A stretch of DNA of 64,000 bases from Streptomyces katrae. Lineage in GTDB: Bacteria > Actinomycetota > Actinomycetes > Streptomycetales > Streptomycetaceae. Under the pieces are notes generated by a model that was given only the letters and a program-made list of their open reading frames with translations, was not told the DNA's origin and made no database searches. Every line of letters begins with the position of its first letter. Position 1 is the stretch's first letter. The translations under genes and the position numbers were made by a program. Below, one piece after another: positions 8,846 through 18,589 of the stretch. The stretch lies in the NCBI RefSeq assembly GCF_002028425.1, contig NZ_CP020042.1, positions 1 through 64,000 on the forward strand, given 5' to 3'.

Positions 8846-8959
8846 GGACGTCCTCAGCGGGGGCAGAAGTGGGCTCCGCCCACGCCGGCTGACTGCCATT
8901 GTCCGAGCCCGCGACCCGCCGCGCGCCGGAGTCGGGACGGTTCCACGGCCGAGGTACGC
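8846..8959. other. degenerate spacer
   Basis: With the unconvincing tail of the previous frame (from about 8470), this makes roughly 490 bases without a recognisable gene. Minus-strand frames are open here, one ending LPAGAGPAHYGTLYAPEG, but none has a start with a ribosome binding site or a known motif. Confidence 0.3.
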
Positions 8960-9969
8960 ATGGCCACCACCGCGCTACAGCGTGATGCCGAACGGCTCGT
9001 CCTTTACACCGGTCTCCCCTACCAGAGCGCCCACCAGATCGCCGGAGCGACCCGGCGCAGGGCCGCGGTGATTCCCCGGCCTTCCCCGCAGCAGGAACTG
9101 CTGGAGTGCTGGCTGCTTCGCCGCATCGCCTGGCCCTCGTACGACCCGGTCCGTCCCGTGGGGGCATCACCTGGGTGCGTTCCGAACCCGACGGCCTGAC
9201 CATCCACTTCGAGGGCGACTACATGGCTGGTGAGCTGGCCTGCCTGCTTCCTCCACGGTTCACCGCCGACGGCCTGTTCTACGGCATTCCTGGCGCACGC
9301 TTCCCCCCTCCCTCGAAGAAGGGGGTCGAGATGATCCTGCCGGGGACCCCCGCCCGGATCCGGCTTGCTGGGATCGGTCCGAAGGCGTGGAAGGCCGCGT
9401 GGAAAAAGGAACAACACGAAGCGGCGAAGGAGGGCGATCTCCTGTGCCACCTCGGGTCGCCTCACTCCTGGACGCAACGCGAACTGCTCCACGCCGCCGG
9501 AGCCGGAATCGGGGCGGTCCCCCGGTCCCGTCGCGCCGAGGCTTCCGCCTGGCTGGCCAGCGCCCTGCTCAGGCGGGTAGGCCTGTGGTCTGCCGCCGGG
9601 ATCGCCCTGTCCACCACGTCCTGGACCAACCCCGAGAACGGTGGGGAGCAGTGGATCATCGAGCACATCCACCAGCCCACCCCCGGCGCCCTTCACCACG
9701 ACGAACTCGTCGGACTCATGACCGCCCCGGAATGGGGGATGCGGGTCAAGGTCACGGACCGCTGGTGTGCGTGCGCCCGGCAGGGACAGATGTGCCTCGT
9801 CAAGCTGAGGAGCACCCAGGACGAGGCTGGCGAGCTGGAGCTTCGGTTCCCCCGCAGGGAGACACCTCGCGCTGTTCACGCGTGGGGTGGCGAGCTGTAC
9901 GCCGCAAAGACCCTCGCTGCCATCACCGTCCCCGCAGGGCTAAGGCCCGGTCCAGAACCAACCTGCTGA
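8960..9969 (+). pseudogene. hypothetical protein split by a one-base loss in a G run
   Basis: The first frame starts at the ATG at 8960 (MATTALQRDAERLVLYTGLP ... LLRRIAWPSYDPVRPV). The second frame carries on with GGITWVRSEPDGLTIHF and runs to 9969. The switch falls at the run of five Gs at 9160-9164; six Gs would give one continuous frame of about 336 residues. The protein has no membrane segment and is not a family I recognise. Content such as AWLASALLRRVGLW and two clustered cysteines (WCACARQGQMC) is visible. Either a true frameshift or a homopolymer sequencing error. Confidence 0.6.
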
Positions 9970-9978
9970 CAGCGGTCT

Positions 9979-10005
9979 GCCGCCCCGGGCGTTGCCCGGG
10001 GCGGC
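9979..10005. terminator. bidirectional hairpin terminator
   Basis: A perfect 12-bp stem (GCCGCCCCGGGC, loop GTT) lies 10 bases after the stop at 9969 and 8 bases beyond the stop of the convergent gene at 10013. It fits a shared terminator for converging transcripts. There is no T-tract, as is usual in Streptomyces. Confidence 0.7.
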
Positions 10006-10012
10006 GCATGGG

Positions 10013-10318
10013 TCAGCCAGACGTGTAGAAGCCGATGATCCTGTAGGGCGTGGTCTGGTGCCAGGTCCCGAACGCCATGACCCAGGGCACTCCGGCGCTG
10101 TCCACCACTACAAGCCGAGTGTCGGTGCCGGCGAGCGGGCGGTGGAGGGCCATCCGGACCGGGCCGGGGCAGGGTTCCCCGGTTGGGGAGATCCCCCGAA
10201 AGACGGCGTCGGTGACCATTCGCCCAACGAGGTGGCCGTCACGGTGGTAGTGGGCGTGAACCGATTGGAGCACGCCGTCGAGTTCGATCGGCACGGTACG
10301 GGGGACCGGGGCGCTCAC
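10013..10318 (-). CDS. small hypothetical protein, last gene of four-gene operon
   Basis: Encodes 101 residues from a GTG at 10318 that overlaps the stop of the upstream nuclease-like gene by four bases (GTGA). The content (IELDGVLQSVHAHYHRDG, TRLVVVDSAGVPWVMAFG) suggests a compact beta-rich domain, with no signal peptide. No family recognised. It is the promoter-distal member of the coupled operon starting at 12376 and is followed by the hairpin at 9979-10005. Confidence 0.55.
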   Translation of the reverse strand: MSAPVPRTVPIELDGVLQSVHAHYHRDGHLVGRMVTDAVFRGISPTGEPCPGPVRMALHRPLAGTDTRLVVVDSAGVPWVMAFGTWHQTTPYRIIGFYTSG

Positions 10319-10833
10319 CGGAGCGGACCGCGGTAGTAGGGGAGGTCAGTCAGGGGACGATAGGGAATGCCAGCGCTGATCCACAGGCGCATGGAGTGGT
10401 GTGGGATCACGTGTGCGGTTCCTCGGCCGTCTCTCTGGAGCTGGCCTACCTTCAGGACGACCCGTTCCGAGGTTCCCTTCATGGTCCACAGGTCCAGGAA
10501 GATCGGCCGTCGGCAGGATCTGATGGTGCGGCGGTGGTTCTTCCAGCGGAAGGTGACGAGCCCGTTCAGGGATCCGGTGATGGCCAGGCGTCCGGACCGG
10601 TAGAGGTGTCGGGCGTCGAAGTTCCAGACCATGTTGCCGTGGTCGAGTTCCCGGCCGCTGATCTCCGTGGCGGACATGCTCTTGTGCTGGACTTCGATGA
10701 CGCATCCGTCCGGGGTGATCAGGTCGGCGATGTGGGCCCCGCGTGGCTGCTCGCGCTGGAGGACTGGGGCCATGTCCTTCCAGTAGTTGTGCCACTGCGT
10801 GGAGGACCACAGGGGTTCGCGCCAGTCGTTCAT
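10315..10833 (-). CDS. CoiA-like / PD-(D/E)XK nuclease-domain protein
   Basis: Encodes 172 residues. The segment HIADLITPDGCVIEVQHKSM (about residues 34-53) followed by ISGRE matches the core of the competence protein CoiA-like nuclease domain (ADxxxPDGxxxEFQHSxIxxxxIxxRE). It contains the D and ExQ/H residues of the PD-(D/E)XK fold. The rest is rich in Trp, Arg and His and lacks membrane segments. CoiA-type domains act on branched or recombining DNA. Start and stop overlap neighbours by four bases each, so the protein is probably made in fixed ratio with them. Catalysis is inferred from the motif only. Confidence 0.65.
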   Translation of the reverse strand: MNDWREPLWSSTQWHNYWKDMAPVLQREQPRGAHIADLITPDGCVIEVQHKSMSATEISGRELDHGNMVWNFDARHLYRSGRLAITGSLNGLVTFRWKNHRRTIRSCRRPIFLDLWTMKGTSERVVLKVGQLQRDGRGTAHVIPHHSMRLWISAGIPYRPLTDLPYYRGPLR

Positions 10834-11504
10834 GCGGGTGCTCCCGCCGGGGTGAGGTCAAGGCCGAGGGCGTCGGGGTCGAGCCCGAGGGCGGGAAGGT
10901 CGTCGATGCCGGCGGCGGGTGCGTTCTTCGCTGCTGCTCTGGCCTCGATCAGCTTCCGGAGCTGTTCGACCAGTACCTGCTTCTCGGCGCGCATCATGCG
11001 GCGCACGGTGCGGCTGTCGCGTTCCTGGCCGACCAGGCGCCGGTATTCCGTGTCGATCCCCTGGATCTTCAGGCGGATGTCCTGGATCTTCACCTCGATG
11101 AGGTCGAGGGCGAACAGCGGGCGCTGCTGGGGGATCTGCGGGCCGGGGCCACAGACGGTCGGCTCAGGCCCGCGTACGGTGTCGCTGCCCTTGTCCGGGT
11201 CTTCGTCGGAGGGCGTGGCGACCTTGGTCTGGTCGGGTCCGTCCGGGTCGTCTGGGGTGCTGATGAGGGCTGCGAGCTTCTCCATCATCTCGGTGTCGAG
11301 GGCAACGAGGTGAGGACCGGTGAGGGCGCTGTTGTATTCGATGGCGGACAGGTCTCCGTCACAGATGCCGGTGAGGAGGATCTCGTTGAAGGCGCTGACG
11401 CGGCGGCTGCTGTCGGGGTGCGCGGGGGCGAGGTCCTTGTAGTGGTCGACGATCCACTGGCGGGTGGCTGCGGAGGTGGAGGAGAAGCGGGAGGTGGGGC
11501 TCAC
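10830..11504 (-). CDS. coiled-coil hypothetical protein
   Basis: Encodes 224 residues from a GTG at 11504 overlapping the DUF6192-like stop (GTGA); its own stop overlaps the next ATG at 10833 (ATGA). The N-terminus (TRQWIVDHYKDLAPAHPDS) looks globular, the middle is an acidic linker (DEDPDKGSDTVRGPEPT), and about residues 135-195 are heptad-like with many charged residues (IEVKIQDIRLKIQGIDTEYR, RMMRAEKQVLVEQLRKLIEA), suggesting a coiled coil. No family recognised. It may bridge the DNA-binding-like protein upstream and the nuclease downstream. Confidence 0.55.
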   Translation of the reverse strand: MSPTSRFSSTSAATRQWIVDHYKDLAPAHPDSSRRVSAFNEILLTGICDGDLSAIEYNSALTGPHLVALDTEMMEKLAALISTPDDPDGPDQTKVATPSDEDPDKGSDTVRGPEPTVCGPGPQIPQQRPLFALDLIEVKIQDIRLKIQGIDTEYRRLVGQERDSRTVRRMMRAEKQVLVEQLRKLIEARAAAKNAPAAGIDDLPALGLDPDALGLDLTPAGAPA

Positions 11505-12376
11505 TGGGCGTAGGCCTTTCGGTTCTCGATCTTGGTGATCCACTCGGAGAGGTGGTGGACGGCTGCGGTGAGTTCGTTGAGGGTGTCGCGGTCGGCGATG
11601 TTGAGGATTTGCTCGGGCGGCATGCGGACGACGTGGCGCAGCGTGTGGACGTGGCGCCGGAGTTGGTGCAGGAGTCGTTCGTCGCCGGTTGCGTCGTCCC
11701 GCTGTGGGGGGTCGGTGGGGTTCGCAGGTGTGTCGGTGAGGGATGCGCGGAGGCGCAGCTCGGTGAGGGGGTCTTCCTGGAGCGCTTCGCGGAGGAAGGC
11801 CGGGTCGGTGACGTGGGCGACGACTGCGGCGCGCACGTCGTCGCGGCCGAGCTGGGCGATGATCCGCTCAGGCGTCAGGCCGGCGCCCGCGTCGACGGTG
11901 AGGCGTGCCCCGATGGCCTGGCGGTACTTCTGGGCGGTGACGCGTTCTCCGGTGCGGGCGGCGTCGCCGAGCATCTGCAGGAGGATCTCCCAGCGTTCGG
12001 CCGGCGGGCGGCCTGACCCGGCGCTGTCGATGGCTGCTTCGCGGATCACGGAGTAGGAGACGGTCACGCCGGTGGCTGCGACGCGTTCGCGTACGGAGTG
12101 GCTGCAGGCTGCTGCGACGTTGCGGTACTCGCGGGCGGACTCCGGCGAGATGCCGATCTCCGACGCGAAGCGGGCGAGGAGTTGTCGGGTGCTGTCGGAG
12201 TCAGGGGTGGTGCTGGGGGCGACTTCGAGGAACAGGTCGCCGAGGTCCATCCGGGTCCGGTGTCGCTCTGCTTTCAGGAGGTCGTCACGGCTGACGAGTC
12301 TGCGGCCGCGTTCGACCTGTTCGGGGCGGTAGGTGGTGGCGTCCCGGGCTTGAGGCTCGGTCCAGTAGGAGGTCAT
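11501..12376 (-). CDS. DUF6192 (RacO/ParB-HTH-like) family protein
   Basis: Encodes 291 residues from the ATG at 12376, chosen over a start 33 bases upstream because MTSYWTEPQ is the natural N-terminus and a GGAGG-like site precedes it. The segment ARFASEIGISPESAREYRNV resembles the helix-turn-helix region of DUF6192 proteins. A C-terminal helical region (LRRHVHTLRHVVRMPPEQ, TLNELTAAVHHLSEWITKIE) follows. Many members occur in Streptomyces and mobile elements, with no established function. It leads a four-gene operon in which every junction overlaps by four bases. DNA binding is inference from the helix-turn-helix. Confidence 0.6.
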   Translation of the reverse strand: MTSYWTEPQARDATTYRPEQVERGRRLVSRDDLLKAERHRTRMDLGDLFLEVAPSTTPDSDSTRQLLARFASEIGISPESAREYRNVAAACSHSVRERVAATGVTVSYSVIREAAIDSAGSGRPPAERWEILLQMLGDAARTGERVTAQKYRQAIGARLTVDAGAGLTPERIIAQLGRDDVRAAVVAHVTDPAFLREALQEDPLTELRLRASLTDTPANPTDPPQRDDATGDERLLHQLRRHVHTLRHVVRMPPEQILNIADRDTLNELTAAVHHLSEWITKIENRKAYAQ

Positions 12377-15359
12377 GGGCCAGGACGGTAGGGGTGAGGA
12401 GGGCAGCACAGCGCATCGGAAGAGCGGCTGCGCGGGTGACGCAGACCAACTGTGCGAAAGCGCGCGCTAAGACCCCGGCGGGCGCAGAAGGGCAGTCCGT
12501 CATTTGCCGTGAGGCGGTCCAGAGCCCGAGGCTTCCCCCGTCAAATCCGATCTTCGGAAGGTGGGCATGACCGACTATTGGTTCCTGACCGATGAGGATG
12601 TTGCCCTGTACGGGACCATCCCTAAAGGCCTCACCCAGCAAGAACTCCAGCAGTACTTCGTCCTGGACGAGGACGACCTCCAGAGGATCGCGAAGTTGCG
12701 GGGACCGGAGAACCTGCTGGGGTACGCCGTCTTACAGGCGGGCCTGCGCTTCTCGGGACGGTTCTCCGATCCTCAGCACATGCCAGCGGACGTCGTGAAG
12801 TTCCTGGCTGATCAGCTGGATGTCGACCCGGCGGTGCTAGGCCGCTACGGGGCACGGGACGCCACAGCCCGTGCCCACAAGAACCAGATCAAGAGCGCGG
12901 GCCGGTGGCAGGAGCTCGACGGGGACAGCTGTCGCGATTGGCTCGCGGCACATATGTGGATCACCGGCGCAGGCCCCAGGAACCTGTTCTACGCCGGCGT
13001 GCAGGAGCTGCGCGGCCGCCGCATGCTGCTTCCGGGGATCAGCACCTTGGCACGCCTGGTGATGACGGTTCGGGCCGAGGACTGGGACAGGGTGTGCCGG
13101 CTCCTAGTCGCCTCTCCTACCCCGGAGCAGATCGAAGTCCTCCACGGTCTGCTGCGCGTGCCGGAGGGAGCGAACCTGTCGGAGCTGGGTCGAATCCGCC
13201 GCAGGCCACGGAAGAGCAACTCCGAAGGTGTCGAGGGGGCTCTGCAGCGGGCTGCCACAGTCCGGAGCTGGGGGTTCCACGGCCTCGATGTCGGGGTGCC
13301 ACCGCGGCGTGTCGCTCAGGTCGCCCGCTCCGGTGGGGAAGCCCGGGTCTCCAGGACCGCACGTCTTGCCAATACAGACAAGACGGCCACGGCAGTGGCC
13401 ACCGTGGTGACCTTGAGCACGACCTCGATCGATGACGCCCTCAACCTCTTTCACGACCACATGGATTCCGACATCGTGCGGAAGGCCAAGCGCGCAGCTG
13501 AGAAGGTCCTGCGCGATGCTCTGCCGGAGCTGGTTGACGCACTTGGCACGCTGGCTCAGGTGGCAGAGGTGTGGACGGCTGGCAGGGATGAACTCGTCGA
13601 CGCGGAATCCGGCGAGGTCAAGGATGGTGAGCGGACGGCCCTGGAGCACTACACACGGATGGAGCAACTCGCCCCGCCGTCAGACGACATCGACACGGCG
13701 CTGGCCACCGTCCGCAGACACCATCCGGGGACAGGCTCCGATCCTGACGAGGCCTGGCGGGCCGAGCTGGTGAAGGGGTACAAGCACGTCGCGGACTTCC
13801 TCCCCCTGCTACCCGTCGCCATCGACTTCCGCGCGACGCCGGACGGGGCACCAGTGCTCGCCGCTCTGGAGACATTGCCCGCTCTGATGATCCGTGAGCA
13901 GGTCGGCCGGGACGACATCGACCTCACCTTGGTCAGAGGGTCCTGGCGGAAGCTGGTGCTGGCCGCCCCGGGCAACGGGCCGGAGGCGGTCCACACCGAG
14001 GCGTACGCCATGTGCATCCTGACCCAGTTCCACGAGCAGCTGAAGTCCCGTGACATCTACGCCATGTACTCCTCCAACTGGGGCAATCCTGATGCCCAGC
14101 TCATGTCCGACCGGGCCTGGGAGAGGGAGAAGCCCGCGCTCCTGACCGACCTCCGTCTGACTGAAGACCCCCAGGAGCTCCTTGCGGAGAAGAGCTCCGA
14201 TCTGGACAGGTCGTTCCGAAGAGTGGCACAGGGCTTTCCCGACAACGCCCACGTCTCCTTCAACCGTCGCGGCAGACTCCGGATCTCGAACTCCCACAGC
14301 GATCCCCAGCACGATCCGGCCCCCCTACAAGCAGCGGTCATCAGGTCCCTGCCCCGCGTCGACCTCCCCGAGGTCCTGCTGACCGTCCTGCAGTGGGCCG
14401 ACGCCGACCGCATCTGCACCTCGCCGGCCGGAGCGTCTCCACGCGCCAAGGACTTCAGCACCACCTTCGCTGCGCTCCTGGTCGCCTACGGCTGCAACGT
14501 CGGGTACGACCTGGTGACAGGACACAGCCCTGCCCTGCGCCGCAGCAGGCTCAAAGAGGTGGAACGGGACTACCTCACCCCCAAGAACATCGAGGTGCTC
14601 TCGAAGCGGATGATCGAGCTCCAGGCGGACATCCCCCTGGCACGCCTCATGGGCGGAGGCGAAGTCGCGGCCGTGGACGGCATGCGGTTCTACGTTCCCC
14701 CCAGGTCGCCGTTCGACCAGCGTGGGGAACCACGGCGCACCGCAACGTGGTTCACCGTGGTCACGGACCAGGCGGCAGGACGCGCCGGCATGGTCGTCTC
14801 AGGCAGCCCAGCCACCTCTCTGTACGTGCTCGACGTACTGGGCGAGCGCACCGCCGACGGTCCCACCACGATCGTGGCCGACGCCCGGCAACACGGCGAT
14901 ATCGTGTTCGGACTGCTCACCCTGGCCGGATACCACTACGCTCCCCGGTACGACGATATCCCGGAGAAGGGCCTGTGGCGCACGCAGCCGGGTGGGGGAT
15001 ATGGGCCCTTGCAGGAGGCCGTCGAAGGGCGCATCGATATGGCCCTCATCGAACGCCACTGGCCCCGCGTCCTGAGGGTCATCGGCTCCATCCACCACGG
15101 CACCGTCCGCGCCCACGACATCATCCGCATGCTCGCCCAGGGCGCCAACGACAGCCTCGGCCAGGCCATCGCCCACTACGGCCGCATCGCCAAAAGCCAG
15201 CACATCCTGCGCCTGATCGAAGACACCGACTACCGGAACACCATCCAGTCCATGGCGACCCTCCAGCACGACCGGCAGAAACTCGCACGCAAGATCCATC
15301 ACGGTCGTGACGGACACAACGAGCGCTACCACCCGGGCATGGAGACGGAAGTGGGTGCG

Positions 15360-16313
15360 CTAGGTGTACTGCCCTGTGAGGTTGGGGACGCGGCTGGCGG
15401 GTGGTTTGCCTGCGAGTGCGGTGTGTCCGCGGTGGTGATTGTAGGTGTGGAGCCAGCCAGGGAAGGCGTCGCGTCGTTCCTGCTCTGACTGGTAGGGGCG
15501 GGCGTAGGCCCACTCCTCGAGCAGGGTCCGGTTGAGGCGTTCGACCTTGCCGTTGGTCTGGGGCCGGTAGGGCCGGGTTCGCTTGTGGGCGATCCCGGCC
15601 GCTGTCAGGGCGTCGCGCCAGTCGCGGGAGCGGTAGCAGGCGCCGTTGTCGGTCAGGACCCGTTCGACGGTGATGCCCACGCCGGCGAAGTAGGCCTGGG
15701 CCCGGGCCCAGAAGGCGGTGGCGGTCTCCTTCTTCTCGTCGGCGTGGATCTCGCTGTAAGCGAGGCGGGAGTGGTCGTCGACGGCGGTGTGGATGTAGCT
15801 GTAGCCGGCGCTGGAGCGGTTCTTGCGGCCGGCCTGGCGGCCGAGGGTCTTGTGGCCGCCGCCGTCGGGGATGTTGCCGAGCTTCTTGATGTCCACGTGG
15901 ACCAGCTCGCCCGGACGGTCGCGTTCGTAGCGGCGTATGACGGCGCCGGTGGCGCGGTCCAGGTGCGTGAGACGGGCCAGGCCGAACCGGGTCAGGATCC
16001 GGTGCACCGTCGAGGGCACCAGGTTGAGCAGGTGGGCGATGCGGGCGGGCCCCCACCGGCGGGCGAGGCGGACCTTGATGATCCGCCGCTCGATGCGGGT
16101 CGGGGTCCGGCGTGGGCTGGTGTGCGGGCGCGAGGACCGGTCGGTCATTCCGGCCTCACCCCCGGCCCGGTAGCGGGCCGCCCACCGCTGGGCGGTGGTG
16201 GGCGAGACCTGGAATCGCTCGGCCGCCCGGCGCAGCGGCCAGCCGTCCTCGACCACGCAGCGGGCCAGGCGAAGGCGTCCGGTCTCGGTCAGGGGTGCAT
16301 TACGGTGGGGCAT
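15360..16313 (-). CDS. IS481-family transposase
   Basis: Encodes 317 residues from the ATG at 16313 (MPHRNAPLTETGRLRLAR, the usual start of this group). It has an N-terminal helix-turn-helix (RRAAERFQVSPTTAQRW, about residues 23-39) and an rve integrase core with DDE residues in HVDIKKLG, LTDNGACY and NGKVERLN. The protein ends LTGQYT. The TAG stop at 15362-15360 lies in the target duplication rather than in the element, so this copy depends on host DNA for termination. Confidence 0.9.
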   Translation of the reverse strand: MPHRNAPLTETGRLRLARCVVEDGWPLRRAAERFQVSPTTAQRWAARYRAGGEAGMTDRSSRPHTSPRRTPTRIERRIIKVRLARRWGPARIAHLLNLVPSTVHRILTRFGLARLTHLDRATGAVIRRYERDRPGELVHVDIKKLGNIPDGGGHKTLGRQAGRKNRSSAGYSYIHTAVDDHSRLAYSEIHADEKKETATAFWARAQAYFAGVGITVERVLTDNGACYRSRDWRDALTAAGIAHKRTRPYRPQTNGKVERLNRTLLEEWAYARPYQSEQERRDAFPGWLHTYNHHRGHTALAGKPPASRVPNLTGQYT

Positions 16314-16435
16314 GAGGGCCTTCTGCTGGTCGGTGTAGACGTCGCAATCCACACCGAACCCGGAAGGCCCTCACCCGTTCAAGATCCCTCAGCCGAGACC
16401 TGCGTCACCCGTCCACAACCTCCCAGGGCAATACA
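15365..16435 (-). mobile_element. IS481-family insertion sequence with 6-bp target duplication
   Basis: Inverted ends read TGTACTGCCCTGTGAGG at 15365 and TGTATTGCCCTGGGAGG on the opposite strand ending at 16435. Both continue with TTGKGGACG. Immediately outside, GCTAGG occurs at 15359-15364 and again at 16436-16441, a perfect 6-bp target duplication. One transposase gene fills the element, oriented opposite to the host tnpA. The length of 1071 bp is typical of IS481 elements. Confidence 0.92.
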
Positions 16436-17089
16436 GCTAGGCCTGGTCCTGAACGCAGTCATCCTCCACACCACGTGCCTGACGGACCAGACACTGGACA
16501 ACCTGCGCAACAGCGGACACCCCGTCCACAACGAAGCCGCCGCCCAACTCTCGCCCTTCATCCACGACCACATCAACCTCCGCGGCCGCTACACCTTCGA
16601 ATTCAAGGAGGTCACCAACGGACCCCGGTTCGCTCCGGACTCCGGCTCCACCACGACCGACTGAGCCACCCTCCTCAGGCTCAGCCGACCAGGCCAGCTG
16701 AGGCACTCGGAGCCGAGGCCGACTCAACAGCCCTACTTGCCCTCCCCCCGCGGGGGTGGACCAGCAGGGCTGTTCCGCATGCCCCCTCACACACAGCCGA
16801 CATTCGTCGCCCGTCAACCTCACCACCTTCACCGTCACCCAGGTCACGGAACAATGCCTCAGATCTCTCCGCACGCACGCCTCTGACCTGCACAGAAGGC
16901 CCTTACCGCGCGCTTTCGCATAGTTGGTCTGCGTTCGGACCCCCGCATTCCGACGCCCACCCGATCGTCGTGGGTGATTGCGCACAATCACCTCGGCAGC
17001 GACGGCTGGGCTCTCTCCGTGAATGAGCAGCGTGCCTGGGCCGGGCCCTCTGCATGCGTCGTTGCGACACCGCGACCGACCTGGAGGGC

Positions 17090-18498
17090 TGCCAGGTGTT
17101 CGGGTACAGGTGGAAGGGCGGCAGGAACGTCTCCGGCGGCCCGGGGCACACCGGGGGCGCCGGGTTCTGGCAGGTCGGCAGGAACACCTTCGGCCGCGGG
17201 ACGAAGCGGTGGAGGTCGGTCAGCGGGAGCCGCGAGTAGAACGCGTTCAGGAACTGGCCCGCCACGGTGAAGACGAGGGCCAGCATGCCGAAGGAGACGG
17301 CCATCCCCCGCAGCACCGCCCCGGCGGCGTGCACCCTCTCCTTGGGGGCGTCCGCGAGGTACTTCGCGTGCCGGCGGATGTGGTCCTCCTCCGGGCTGCC
17401 CGGCGCGAACACGTCCGAGGGCTGTGCGAGGCCGGGCCGCCGCACCGAGGGGTTGCCCTTCGCGTCCACGAACCGGGCGTCCGTCAGGGCCAGTTGGAAG
17501 GCGCCGGCGGTGTACCCGCCACCGGACACCGACACCAGGTAGTCGGCCTGGAGCAGTTCGGGGCGCAGCGCCTGCAGAGCGCCCAGGGTGACCGATGCCG
17601 ACCGGATGCCGCCGCCGGAGACGCAGAAGCCGAGCTCACCGGGCTTCCGGGAGGGCGGCTGGTAACGGCGGTTGCGCCAGTGGGCCGACGCGCTGTCCGG
17701 CGGGTCTGCGGCGAGGTGTGGCCTGGCCGGGTCGGGAGCGGTCCACTCGGACAGGGGTTCCCAGTCGTGGGGTGCGGCGGGCGGGAGGATCACGTCCGGC
17801 AGGCCTGTCCGGCCTGCGGCGGGCTGATCGGCGTACTCCACGACCGGACGGGGGCGGTTTTCGGTCGCACTCCTCACCAGGGCGGGGGCCAGCACGCGGC
17901 GGGAGCAGAGGGTGACGACGGTCAGGAGGGCTGCTGCCACCAGCGGAATGACGAGTGCCCATTTCAGCTGGGCGAAGTGGCTCGCCCACTGCAGGTCGCG
18001 CTCCAGATCGCGCTCGGGGCCGCTGCGCAGAAAGGTGGCCAAGGGCAGTACAGGGCCCTTCGGGTCGGCTTTGATCCCGTCCAGGGCCTTCCAGAGGAAG
18101 ACGTTCTCCACGCAGTCCGCCGCCACCGCCACGGGGGTGAGGAAGAGGGCCCGCAGGGCCCACAGGCGCGTGGCCTTCCGGTAGAGGAGCAGATGGCCGA
18201 GTCCGAACGCACCGGCGAGGGCCACCGCGTACCCGGGGATGAACCAGCGCCAGTCCAGCACGAGCCCGTCTTGGAAGAGCGCGGCTCCGCCTGCGGCCTT
18301 CACGATGGCGCGGGCCCCCGCGGGGGTCTGCGCGAACTGCAGCAGGAGCTCCCCGTCTGCCGGGGGCCTGGCCCCGAACGGCGGAGCCGCTCCGTACCAG
18401 AGGACCATCGAGAGACCGGCGGCGAGCCCGAACAGGCACAGCCCCACCGCCCAGCCCGGCACCTCTCGCAGCTTCAGCTGCCCCTGCGCATTCGGCAT
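17090..18498 (-). pseudogene. patatin-like phospholipase with N-terminal membrane segments, 3' truncated
   Basis: From the ATG at 18498 the protein has several N-terminal hydrophobic segments (about residues 15-36, 88-105, 117-130, 180-200). It then carries the patatin signatures CVSGGGIRSASV (oxyanion loop, about 292-303) and YLVSVSGGGYT (nucleophile elbow with Ser325). The frame loses homology after LYPNTWQPSR at about 17090 and runs on to 16903 into the Tn3 end. The catalytic Asp (DGG/DGA) that should lie further downstream is missing. Patatins hydrolyse acyl esters of membrane lipids. It follows the nitroreductase-like gene by 91 bases on the same strand, so it probably belonged to that operon. 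Truncated, likely inactive. Confidence 0.75.
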
Positions 18499-18589
18499 GC
18501 ACGCAGAGTAGCGGCCCGGTGTGTTTGGTACCGTTATGGGCGGTGCGCGTGACGGAAACAGGACCCGCTCGGCCCCACTCGGAGTCAGG

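Larger units (their letters stand above)
12567..16664 (+). pseudogene. tnpA: Tn3-family transposase TnpA, interrupted by IS481-family element
   Basis: From the ATG at 12567 (ribosome binding site GGAAGG five bases upstream) the frame runs about 930 codons, ending ETEVGALG at the insertion. It then resumes after 16441 as LVLNAVILHTTCLTDQTLDN and terminates at 16664. Joining across one copy of the 6-bp duplication restores GALGLVLNAVILHTT, the conserved Tn3 C-terminal motif. N-terminal features (YWFLTDEDVALYG) and catalytic-region motifs (AAVDGMRFYVPPRSPF, TTIVADARQHGDIVFGLL) are typical. The corrected length is about 1000 residues, normal for the family. The gene is otherwise in frame, so the IS insertion is recent and probably the only lesion. 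Confidence 0.85.
12434..16944 (+). mobile_element. Tn3-family transposon (tnpA only), carrying a nested IS481 element
   Basis: Ends match as inverted repeats sharing ACGCAGACCAACT, then R, TGCGAAAGCGCGCG and a terminal TAAG. The left copy occupies about 12434-12471; the inverted right copy occupies about 16903-16944 and begins GGGGG when read inward. The TAAG inner end and G-rich outer end are typical of Tn3. Contents are one transposase gene, no resolvase and no res site I can see, and an IS481-family insertion. The outermost few bases of the two ends are not identical, and flanking pentamers (TGCGC left, GCATT right) do not match, so the original target duplication is gone or my limits are off by a few bases. 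Confidence 0.75.

Noticed and set aside
8603..8899. Minus-strand gene in the tail of the ETEC_3214-like frame
   Set aside because: Some protein-like character near its end, but no start or family; it could be a remnant and could not be supported.
12434..16944. Five-base target duplication for the Tn3 element
   Set aside because: The flanking bases I can align (TGCGC and GCATT) do not match, so no duplication is claimed.
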